Shown here one piece after another: positions 54,835-64,000 of a stretch of DNA of 64,000 bases. The DNA lies in NCBI GenBank assembly GCA_963573315.1, contig OY752152.1, positions 310,001-374,000 on the forward strand, written 5' to 3'. Position 1 is the first letter of the stretch, and each line of letters begins with the position of its first letter. The notes under the pieces were generated by a model that was not told where the DNA came from, ran no database searches, and was given only the letters and a program-made list of their open reading frames with translations. This stretch comes from Entomortierella parvispora. Taxonomy: Eukaryota > Mortierellomycota > Mortierellomycetes > Mortierellales > Mortierellaceae. A program made the position numbers and the translations under genes.

Positions 54835-55820
54835 CTTGTTCTCCCCATAGAACCAGTGTTCCCGGAAATACTTTTGCCCTTTCTCAAAGAGGCAGCATGG
54901 GGTTTGGGCCATAAACATATCCCCACGGAATAGAGCCGGAGTATCCACAACCTTTGTGAACAGTTTGTATCAGAGCGTCTTTGTGTCGATTAAAGCAGCC
55001 CAACAACCGTGTCCTTGACAAATGAGACCTTCGGTGTCTTGTGAAGACCGTCAATCACAAACTCAGCCTCAAGGTTGGCAAATTTAACAGAAATCGTTTG
55101 CCTTGCTGTTTTTTTCTGAGGATCTTTCTCGATGCCTAGTAATGTAATGATGGAAGAGCCTAGGCTGCTAGAGAGTAAAATGTGAGGAGGAACATCCTAA
55201 TAGATGATGCCTCTATCTAAATTTCCAAAAATGTCTTCAGGAAGCTCGTGGTGTTGTTGAATAGTCTGCTCGAGGGTTTGTCGAGGTTGCGATGGTGCTT
55301 ACGAGCTTCTAATTACCAGTAGCGATGGGTGGAATGGCCATGGAGGCTGACTTTTATGATGCCACACCGGAATGATCTCGAGTATGCCCCTAATACTGCG
55401 TGTCTCGGTGTTCTCACCTAACGGGTGACATTTTAAGGACCGTTGGCTTGGGCGCGACGCGACACCGGACGGTTGATTCGAAACGCGTGAGACTGCTTAA
55501 GCGATTAGTAACAACTCCTGAGTGCCAAAGATCTCAAATGACGACGAGGTACACATCTTGCCCCATAGTTTATATCAAAGCGATGTCTTCGCAACTGCAG
55601 CTCAGCACGCAAGTCTTTACGGCTCTAGAGTTTATAGGAGCAAATGATGGCGATCACTCCTCCTTGGCTGCTGTGCGTAGTCACTGTCGTTTGAAGGTCA
55701 CTCCTCCAGACCGATGACCAAGTATCCATGATGTACCATACCAACCAGGCCATCAATCCAAATACCTTCCGCATCTGGATCACGCATGCCATGGTGCCAG
55801 CTGACGACACGCTCATGCTT
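54835..55820 (-). pseudogene. Highly degraded asparagine synthetase copy
   Basis: Reverse-strand reading reproduces, in order, diverged pieces of the gene at 5625: the GCGTGATCCAGATGCGGAAGG region of the glutaminase domain (near 55760-55790), the CTCGAGCAGAC(T)ATTCAACA segment before the PP-loop (near 55255-55275), the CTCTTCCATCAT segment within the PP-loop, GGCTGAGTTTGTGATTGACGG (near 55055-55075), the GGATACTCC...GGGGATATGTTTATGGCCC block, and finally CACTGGTTCTATG near 54850. Many frameshifts and stops and several deletions leave no open frame. It corresponds to roughly residues 25-400 of the intact enzyme; the start and the C-terminal third are missing or unrecognisable. Confidence 0.8.
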
Positions 55821-57003
55821 AAGAGAAAAAGAGAGCAATATAGAGCGCGTTCATGCAGCTGCAGCCTGGAGATCATCTGGAAATGATTTTACCCAGACGC
55901 TTGCAGGCACTTGGAGTGTCGCGTATGAACTTGAAATGTTGATGTTGACGAAGGATTGGCTGAAGGGTTGTGTTGGCGTTCGGCGCACAGAAATGAATGT
56001 CTTTTCCTGCATTTCTTTCTTTCACACTGAGAAGATCATTGTCCTCCAAAAAAGAGATGCTCTTGTGTAGAGGGTATCTGAGCATTTGTGGTTGGAAGGG
56101 GTAGTAGGGGGGAAGGACAGTAGAGCGCGATCATCTTTTTATAAGCAGTAATGGGGAATCCTTTTCGTAAGAGGAGTAACGTGAAGTCGATGGCATCTAC
56201 TGTCTGCAGTCAATTTTTTTTGTCCGGATCCCACCGACTGTACGGATGAGAGCATGGACGCGAAGCTAGGAACATTGCTGAAAAGTGCTGTAGAGAAAAA
56301 CAAGGCAGAAAATGGAGTCAGCCAATAGAAATGGATGAACCTGGGCTCCATGGCTCCTAGAAAACCTCAGGAGAAGTGCAGAAAGCATTGTGACCTTTCC
56401 TTGGTTCCTCCTGCAACTTTTCCTGCAGTGTAGATGAATGCACAAGAGACTTAAAATAGAAGAAGGGACAATTGTGCGATCACCATCTCTTTGACTTGAT
56501 CCTCTTGACAGCTTACACCAATTGATAATTCTTTGACGGAATGCCATCTTCCTTTTGGAATTGATAACCACTACCACTTCTTTGTCAATTGATCCTTGAT
56601 TAGATACTTAATTTTTCGATATCGTTGCATATTTTTCAAGTTACTTCACATTCACCTCGCGGGGTTTTTTCTGCTGTCCCCTTAAAAACACGCATTATCC
56701 ATCTCTTCTCCGTTGCTGCGATGAGCTACACAAACAGCTGCTTTATAGATACACAGACCGACAACAAGGTGCATAACAACTCGGTGGTTTGAGCCACTCA
56801 GAAAAGTGTAAAGTTGCTCTCTTCTCTGATCCTTGGATCTCTGGTTTGGTATGGACGATGCATCATGATCTCAGGCTGGGCCGATTTAAGTCTGCTTAAT
56901 CGGCACTCCTTTTCTCTTGACTCTTCTTTCCACCTGCGGTCACCTCTTCTATTGTCACTGATAACCATCTCAAAAAGACACGTCCTACCTTCCTCAATCA
57001 AGA
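55821..57003. other. Intergenic region with no recognised gene
   Basis: Short frames on both strands overlap one another and lack domains. The last 200 bases are the probable promoter and leader of the GDSL esterase gene. Confidence 0.5.
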
Positions 57004-58147
57004 ATGAAGCCCCACCTGCCTTCCCCCACCTTGGCGCTTGCTACAGCATGGGTGCTCTGGGTCCAATTTCGCTCCACCCATCATTGCTCCACTCCTCACT
57101 TTAAGACCATGGCGGTCTTCGGCGACTCATACTCAGACACAGGCAATGAGTACGCTCTATCAAATAACGCTTGGCCTACGCCTTGGTACCACCATGGTCG
57201 GTTCACCAATGGAAAAGTCTGGTCTGAACATGTAAGAACGAGTTCATATCTGATATTCGCGTGCTTTCCTTAAGGACGAGTAACCAAATCATCTCTGTTT
57301 GTTGTAGGTATCTGAAAAGAATCACTACAAGCTTCAAAACTACGCTTTTGGGGGGGCTACTAGCGATTCTAACTTGGTCCAAGGCTACTCTGGTCCAGAT
57401 GGGACTTTAAAGGTCCCAGGATTCATCCAACAAGTCCAGAACTACATCAAAGATCATCCTCAATACCGGCGTGGTTCTCCTGCCCTCGACGAGCTGTTCG
57501 TAATTAATTTCCAGGGAAACGACTTTGGTTTTAGCCCCTACACAGATCCTCAACTTGTTTTGGACAATCTGAAGGAAGGCCTAGAGACACTAGTCCGGGA
57601 TGCTGGCGCGCGCCGGATCCTTGTGATCGAAAACGTCGATTATGGTCTCCTTCCTTACATGAACAGAAATGCGACTCTGGCTGCACTTTATACTTCAATT
57701 GCACAGAGACAGTCGAAGGGGTACAAGGACTCGTTTGGGGCATCTTTGAAGGCCAAGTATGGTTCTGTTGCACACGCTCGGAACAGGCCGTTTGATTCTT
57801 GTAATTCAAAGGGCAAGAGAGTAGCAGATCAAGTCCATATTGGGCATCTGAGCATGGCAGACATTTATAGCGATTTGTACCGACCCGAGTCTTTGGAAAG
57901 AATGGGTATCTCGGATGTTCTTCATGGATGTGTGAGCATCGACCACAAAACGCTGTGCAAAGATGCTGGCCAACATTTTTACTGGGACGGCTTCCACGCA
58001 TCTGCAAAAGTCCATCTTGAGATTGCAAATGTCGTCCAGTCATACTTGCAAGAGCCATTGGGATCGATCTCACGATGGAAGTCTTTTCTATCTCTTCTAT
58101 CGCACACTATTTCTTTTATTTTTTACTTCTTCTTGGTTTCATGGTGA
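57004..58147 (+). CDS. Secreted GDSL/SGNH-family esterase/lipase
   Basis: Two exons, 57004-57231 and 57308-58147 (phase 0), give 355 aa. SGNH hydrolases cleave acyl or acetyl esters. Block I is AVFGDSYSDTGN with nucleophile Ser42; block II has NYAFGGATS (Gly about 91); block III is NFQGND (Asn147); block V is DGFHAS with Asp303 and His306 completing the triad. The layout matches the fungal thermolabile hemolysin-like/GDSL acetylesterase group. The N-terminal 20 residues (PTLALATAWVLWV) look like a signal peptide, so it is probably secreted. The last 25 residues are hydrophobic (FLSLLSHTISFIFYFFLVSW); this could be a tail anchor or GPI-like signal, or the result of reading into a 3' intron. 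The intron has a good GTAAGA donor. Confidence 0.88.
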
Positions 58148-58683
58148 AAACCAGGCATCCCACCGCCTGTTCTAAAATATCTCGTTCGGCGATTGATGCA
58201 GCTGCAAAAGGGGGAATCTCCTCAAAAGTTTTTTTAAGGATTCGCTTTCCCGGAGCCGGAAGCTACGGCTGATCCCTTACACCCTCCTGCACTTCTTGCA
58301 GCCCTGCAGTTTGTCTCCATCTCCGATCCCAGATCCTACGGCACAGTTAAGATAAAAAGTACTATGAGTCAATAATAATATACCGATTCAAATTCTTTCT
58401 CAGGGGAAGGAAGTTCCCTCTCTCACCCTTACCGACGTCTGGCCATGCGCAAGGGAGCAAAGGGTCTCGCGTTGACCGACAATTGAAATTGGTACTGTTG
58501 TTCCCTGCATCCACGAAAGCAAATAAACTTTGTGCGAAGGCTCGAGGAATGTTGGCTGTGGAGACGAGAGCAAAAAGGCAGCAAGGCTCCTCCAACACGG
58601 ACATCTTTATGCAGACTAAGGTTGGAGGATGGCACAGGGAGGGCTGGGAGAATCTGTGAGATGAGAAATACATGGACGCAATT
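58148..58683. other. Intergenic region before the transporter pseudogene
   Basis: No gene is recognised. Part may be more strongly decayed upstream sequence of the transporter pseudogene, but I could not match it. Confidence 0.45.
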
Positions 58684-59343
58684 GGATACAAACGAATCGG
58701 AAACACAGTGACTACGGCTTGAAACTCAAGACGCTGTTCTCGTTTCTCTGTTGTTGGTTCATTCTTGGTGACGGATTGTCGGCTGCCTCCAGTATGGCGA
58801 TCCTGATTGCTCAAGCGGACCTCCAATTGGGTAACACGCTCTGACCATCATGGCCTTGATAATTCGTCTCTGTAGGTCTGGACATGATCTTTTGGATCTG
58901 GATGCAAAACTCTCGAGGCATGGCTCCCAAAAAGGTTGTTATTTTAAACTTCTGCCTTGTTACTGTCTGCTGGCATTGATCCATGGTTGTCCTATTGGTC
59001 CTCAACATGAATGGGAATTGTATATATTGGCGGTCTTTTTCGGATTCCTCCAGGGGGCCACCCATTCTTCCAACAAAGTCGTCTATGCTCAGTTTATCCC
59101 AAGGGTCACGAGAATGGGTTGTTTGCGCTGTACGAGGTCTCGTCCTCAGCGTCTTCCTGGATCGCGCCTTTGGTCTGCACAGTGATTATTGAGAGCTCAG
59201 GCACACGAAAGACTTGGATTTTCTTGGTCACCTAGTTCTTGATGATTTTTCTCAACGTGGACAAGGGGCGGGAAGAGGCTCTGGCGTTCTACAAAGCAGG
59301 GCAGGTGGACAGGAAGAGGATTGAGGGCGTGTGGAGCTGATGG
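58684..59343 (+). pseudogene. Decayed 3' half of an Atg22-like transporter
   Basis: This stretch matches exon 2 of the intact gene at 61958-63851 from about 63090 onward: the KLKTLF-type segment, a TTGGTTCATTCTTGGTGACGG block, TTTTGGATCTGGATGCAAAACTC, CAACATGAATGGGAATTGTA, TATGCTCAGTTTATCCC, and GAAAGACTTGGATTTTCTTGG near the end. About 50 bases are missing after 58838 and frameshifts or stops break it (for example a TAG at 59233-59235). The 5' half is absent or unrecognisable. It lies in the same orientation 3 kb upstream of the intact gene, so a tandem duplication followed by decay is likely. Confidence 0.85.
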
Positions 59344-59697
59344 CGGCGGCGGTTGGCTCTGGCCCTGGACCTGTGCAAGATGAGGAAGTGACAAGGACGG
59401 CGTAAAAATAAAAGGAGGAAGCCCAGCACTCCAGCAAATAAAGAAAAGGTCAGATCTGCAAAGGGTATTATCATACTATCAGACCCATCAGTGGCCGGTG
59501 TCACTCGGCGGTCGATCAGTCAGCATGTCACCATGTGTCCCCATGTCCCCTTGTCACCGTGGGCAAGGATCCACGGATGCACATCATTCCAGGGTACCTT
59601 TGCTTCGTCCTTCTCGACTTTTCCACCTTGGGACGGACATGGTCAGTATCCTCTTCCGTCCTCTTTCTCCCCATCAAGGGTCTCATCCTTCTTTCTT

Positions 59698-59733
<36 letters not shown>

Positions 59734-59861
59734 AATAAATATAGTCTCTTCTTTTATTTGTCGGCCTAACCGTCCTCTTTCTCATCGAGAAAGCCACCGC
59801 TCCAGACCAAACTTCAACCTTGCGTCCGAGTCTGCTGCCACAAACACCACCTGGTCAGCGA
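59344..59861. other. Intergenic region with a CT microsatellite
   Basis: Upstream region of the ADP-ribosyltransferase gene; a (TC)n tract lies at 59703-59731. No other gene is seen. Confidence 0.55.
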
Positions 59862-61033
59862 ATGTCTGCCCTGAGCTCTACGCCACACAAACTAAAGAAC
59901 ACGGCCGTCGATGAGTCTGATCAGCACCCTTGCGGTTTTGCTCTGACTGGAGGCTCAATAGTGTATCAAATGGATACGACGAACGAGCGATACCAACAGC
60001 TATCAGATTCGTTCTTTCAAAACTGGTCAAAGGCAAATGCGACAGGCATTCAAATCGAAGCTGTTTGGAAGGTAGTTCCTAACCGCCTTCTACGCGACCG
60101 ATACGAGTTGTACAAACGAACAGTGTCGGAAAGTCTGGATCCTTTAACCTTGAACGAGAAGACATTGTTCCACGGAACCAACTCCTGTTTGGCAATGCGG
60201 ATTTCCAACCAACGCATGGACGTGCTTAATAGCTTGAGCCTGGATGAGGTACAACTGTCTTAATGAAACGCGCTTCTCAGCTTGTGCTTTTTCGCCCTGA
60301 CAACACATCTTTTTCCACTCTGTTTCTATCCAATAGAAGTTGGTCTGCCAAGAAGACTCTTGTGCGACCTGTGGCATTGCCACTGCGGGATTTGATATAG
60401 CCAGGTCTGGCAACGGATCCATCTTGCGAGGGCAACATAAAGTTTGGCAGAGGTTTGGACATGGAATATACTTCAGGTTGGACGTCTGGTCCGCAATCCA
60501 CGCTGCTCTTTCAACAGACAATTCGTTTTTGTGCGAGTTCTCACCACAAGTTTCTTTTTTTCTTTCTGTTAAGCAAACACTCGTCCAAGTGTCATTTCTA
60601 TTCGAAAACAGGGGTCAGTTAATATCAAAACCATGGTTTTGACTCATCCTGGCGACAATAACGTGCGATTTCTCACGACTAAACTCTTTGCTCCACAACT
60701 CTGTAGGAGACGGCGCTCAATCCGTACACAAAGAGGCGCTACTCGACAATGGTGGTATCAGACGTTGTACTAGGAAATGCGTTCACAGCCCAAGGCTCTG
60801 CAGTCGAGCAGACTTGGGTCCAAGCTCCAGCAGGTTATCACAGTGGTAAGTGGCGCCGTCTCACACCACAATCATGGACTTGGACCAAAAACTCAACGTT
60901 CTGTCTCTCTATAGTTCAGGGCCTTCCTGGATACGGAGGAATCAAATATGAGGAGAACGTGGTGTTTACCCCAGATGCTTGCTTGCCCAGCGAGATTGTC
61001 GTGTATTCATTTTCACACACCACGGAGTATTAA
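59862..61033 (+). CDS. PARP-like ADP-ribosyltransferase domain protein
   Basis: A model with exons 59862-60248, 60337-60476, 60590-60662, 60707-60845 and 60915-61033 has agreeing phases and gives 285 aa. The catalytic fold of PARP-type enzymes is recognisable: LFHGTNSCLAM (His of the H-Y-E motif), GFDIARSG, FGHGIYF (the Tyr), the RRYSTMVVSDVVLGNAF strand, and KYEENVVFTPDACLPSEIVVYSF near the C-terminus, where the third motif residue lies. An extra CQEDSCATC cysteine pair precedes GFDIA. These enzymes transfer ADP-ribose from NAD+ to proteins or nucleic acids. The third exon is uncertain: another frame of the same stretch reads ISKPWF then stop, so a broken gene cannot be excluded. No WWE, zinc finger or ankyrin region is attached. 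Confidence 0.65.
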
Positions 61034-61957
61034 TAACCACGTCTGTGAAGACGACACCCTCAATTGTTCCTCCTCCCAACGCCTGCAAATAAAGTCGGTT
61101 CAACTGTTTGTCATTTCTCTTGATTCATCCAAACAAGCCATGTCACCGCACCTGCCATCAACTCTGCACAACATACAACAACAAGATACTAGAGGAAAAC
61201 AAAACGACCGGCTGGCTGAGAGTCGGTTCTCAGCCATCTCTTCAGAGGGCATGTATGTTGAATCAATAGTGAACAATGTGCCAAAGAGGTTCCCGAGTTA
61301 ATGAAAATGACCTAATACACTAGATGTTAGATCAAGGTACCAGGGATGAATGGGGTAGGGGATGTGGGGTAGGAGAGTTGCCCAGGAATGCTGTCAACGG
61401 ATGCAACTGGGGAGGATGTGAGCACCCACAAAATAGGGTTGCACACACAGACATCACAATGGACGCACAAGGAACAGGAGGACCATGGGCAAACGAGAGA
61501 CCAAAGCGACGCTTTGCCCTCTCAAGGAACAAAAGAGTGGTCAATGTTTGGTGCGCTGTCCACACTTTACACGGCAGAATTCTGTGCAATCACCATCGGG
61601 CTACTCCAAGGTAGGCGTTTATTGACTGTTGTTGTCAAGCTTGTTGTTTTCTTTTTGGCTAGTGGTTCTTTCTCCACCAGATTTGCCCTCTCTCGCCCTC
61701 GTCCCCTTAGTTTTTCTTTTGCTCGTCTGTCAAGGAGGGTCATCATTCACGTATAAATACGCTTAGACTGACGGAGGACTTGAGGAAAGATTTGGATCTC
61801 AACCCAACCAGCCCCTTCACTTTCTCGCTACCCCTTCGCAGTCTTCCTTGGACTTGTCTGTTAATCTTTTAGCAGATTATCATTCTTTCACCAAAACGGG
61901 AATCAGACCATTGGCCGCACTCAATCGTCAGAGATCTTGCTCACATCTCTCCACCCG
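61034..61957. other. Intergenic region before the Atg22-like gene
   Basis: No gene is supported. A GTATAAATAC TATA-like box at about 61753-61758, some 200 bp before the start codon, may drive the transporter gene. Confidence 0.5.
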
Positions 61958-63851
61958 ATGTCCCTTAGCTCTCACAATAACGGCCTTGCAGACCGCAAGG
62001 TTCTTGGTTTTAGCCTAGAAGAGAATCCCGAGTTCAACAGCTCTGTCGCCAACCAAAAACAGGAAGCAGAAACCTATCAGAAGCAGGAAAGAGCAAACTT
62101 CCGGGAACAGGACAACTTGACTCGTCTACAACGATGGCGACGTAGTCTGTTCTGGGATGACCCCCTAGATGACCAGGACTTGCAACCGCATCTGGACGAA
62201 AACTTGGTGAAGAAGAAGGAAATCTGGGGATTCATGCTCTTTGGAGTCGGCTATTATACCTATGCCAACACATGTCAATCCCTATTGCTTCCAATCCTTA
62301 TCCAAGGTGTAGCCACAGGATCAGCTCGTTTGGAGTCCAATTATAATATTATGTGTCCGGAGGATGATAGCGACATCCCACCAGGAGACCGATGCCTTAT
62401 CCCGTTTGGATGGATCCGAGTGACCCCGACGTCCTATGTACTGCTCACAAACGTGGTCTTGACCTGGTGTGCCGTGGCCTTCTCCCTTGGTATTTCAGCC
62501 GTTGCCGATCATGGACGGAGATCCAAGAAGTTGACCTTGTTCTTCACAGCTCTATTGTGCTTCATTTCGTGCTTCATGTTCATGGGTGCACTCTGGTCCA
62601 GCATGTGGTGGTTTTGTGGACTGCTTTATGTCCTTGGTAAGCATCCAGTCCCCTTCTTCATTGTGTACCCATCCTTATATGAATTTTTTTGACAGGGACC
62701 TGTTTTTTGGATGTTCAATAGCCGGTATCATGAACTCTGTCATCCTCAACTTTTACGACGCCATGATCCCAAACTTGACAAAATATCATCCAACCGTGGT
62801 TCGAACTGCTCTCAGGCACGGCGAAAGTTCAGAAGAGTATATTGCAGCAAAGACCAAAGTCCAGACCTTCCTGTCCGGTGGCGCCTCTGCCAGTGGATAC
62901 GTTGGTGGACTCTTCCTCACCATCGTCATTGCCCTTATCCTCTTGTTTGTCGGCCAGACTCTGCTCATCGTCGGCTACTGTGTGATCTTGGTGGCTGTGT
63001 ACATTGCCCTTGTCTCGATCTTTTTCGTCCAGTTCGGGGTCCAAAGAACTTTCCCGCCGCTACCTCCCGGGTCCAACAAGTACACGTTTGGTTACAAGCG
63101 CATCGCCAAAACCGTGGCCAAGGCTCGTAAACTCAAGACCATGTTTTACTTTCTCTGCTGTTGGTTTATTCTCGGAGACGGACTTACTTCCTCTTCCAAC
63201 ATGGCCATCTTGATTGCTCAGTCGGATCTCCAGCTCGGAAACTCTTCCTTGATCATTGCTGCGTTGATCCAGTTTGTCACCGCAGGATTGGGTATGGTCT
63301 TTTGGATCTGGATGCAAAACTCTAGAGGCATGGCCCCTAAAAAAGTGGTCATTCTAAACTCGGTCCTGTTTGGTCTCATCCCTCTGTATTGTCTCCTGGC
63401 CCTAATCCCAGGATGCCCCATCGGCCTTCAACACGAATGGGAGTTGTACATGTTGGCGGCTTTTTTTGGGTTCTTCCAAGGTGCCATCTACTCTTCCAAC
63501 AGAGTCGTCTACGCGCAGTTCATCCCCAGAGGCCACGAAAATGAATTGTTTGCGTTGTACGAGATCTCGTCCTCTGCTTCGTCCTGGATCGCACCTTTGG
63601 TTTGTACCGCTATTATTGAGAGCTCGAGCACGCGAAAGACTTGGATCTTCCTCGCCACTCAGTTTTTCATCCCGGCCGGGATGATGTGTTTTGTCGATGT
63701 GGACAAGGGCCGAGTGGAGGGTATAGCGTTTTACGAAGCCGAGCAAGCAGAAAAGAAGCGGATCTCGGACGAGGAAGGTCTGGTAACCGATGGGAAAGGA
63801 AGTGGGTCCTTGGGTACGACGACTTCAGACGACATGACCAAGATGGCGTAA
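61958..63851 (+). CDS. ATG22: Atg22-like major facilitator transporter
   Basis: Two exons, 61958-62636 and 62722-63851 (phase 1 junction giving ...YVLAGIMNSV), give 602 aa. I chose the ATG at 61958; the frame upstream lacks ATG. Atg22-family proteins are vacuolar-membrane permeases that export amino acids released by autophagy. The N-terminal 85 residues are hydrophilic; about ten to twelve hydrophobic helices follow, beginning EIWGFMLFGVGYYTYANTC, with a long lumenal or cytosolic loop after helix 1 (NYNIMCPEDDSDIPPGDRC). The conserved C-terminal segment GAIYSSNRVVYAQFIPRGHENELFALYEISSSASSWIAPLV is typical of the family. A decayed half copy lies at 58684. Whether the location is vacuolar is inferred; it could be a broader MFS member. 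Confidence 0.82.
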
Positions 63852-64000
63852 AAAAATAATAGTAATTTAGTACAAAATAATAGCTTTGGCAGCCCTTCCT
63901 CCAACATGCTCGAACGAACGACGGGATGAATGAACCTCTGATCTTTATTGTCCATTTCTCGTTGGATAACTGGCATTCTCGAGCTGCCAGAGATGGCCTT
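63852..64000. other. 3' flank of the Atg22-like gene
   Basis: AT-rich transcript end region; no further gene begins before the window ends. Confidence 0.55.

Noticed and set aside
1-64000. CRISPR arrays, rRNA genes, bacterial operons or prophage
   Set aside because: None is seen; splice signals and gene content are eukaryotic throughout.

Overview
The window is eukaryotic nuclear DNA from a filamentous fungus. Genes are interrupted by short introns (about 65-135 bp, nearly all GT-AG, often with a CTAAC-like branch site), promoters carry TATA boxes, and the conserved genes are fungal (TFIIF alpha, ECM29, PWP2, HEM25). The mix of families (F-box/LRR proteins, CVNH lectin, alpha-N-acetylglucosaminidase, Fanzor) suggests an early-diverging Mucoromycota/Mortierella-like lineage; that placement is inference.

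Layout. 0-5 kb: an IDO-superfamily reading frame broken by one stop, a MYND zinc-finger protein and a 3CxxC zinc-binding protein. 5-7.5 kb: a bacterial-looking asparagine synthetase with a 5'UTR intron and TATA box. 7.5-13.8 kb: repeat-rich, gene-poor DNA holding a decayed CVNH fragment, degenerate tandem repeats, one intact secreted CVNH protein and one orphan protein. 14.1-19 kb (minus): the most striking locus. Four phase-compatible exons predict one 1,526-aa protein with an N-terminal XPG/FEN1-type nuclease domain and a C-terminal Fanzor (eukaryotic TnpB-like RNA-guided nuclease) domain, with the expected active-site residues of both visible.

20.5-34.7 kb (plus): a housekeeping block of TFIIF alpha, a RecQ/BLM-type helicase apparently without an HRDC domain, and the 25-exon proteasome adaptor ECM29 (with one GC-AG intron). 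34.9-35.2 kb: a 248-bp MITE-like element. 35.6 kb: a small secreted cysteine-rich protein. 36.3-39.4 kb (minus): a 1,051-aa F-box protein. 40.5-46.2 kb: the mitochondrial glycine carrier HEM25/SLC25A38 (minus) and the SSU processome protein PWP2 (plus), divergently arranged. 46.5-49.1 kb: a SAM methyltransferase and a dienelactone hydrolase, each with a TATA box. 50.2-53.8 kb (minus): a GH89 alpha-N-acetylglucosaminidase.

54.8-64 kb: a region of decayed duplicates. It has a heavily degraded copy of the asparagine synthetase (minus), a GDSL/SGNH esterase, a decayed copy of an Atg22-like transporter, a PARP-like ADP-ribosyltransferase and the intact Atg22-like transporter. Exon coordinates below were derived by hand from splice signals, frame continuity and family conservation; no search or transcript data were available.
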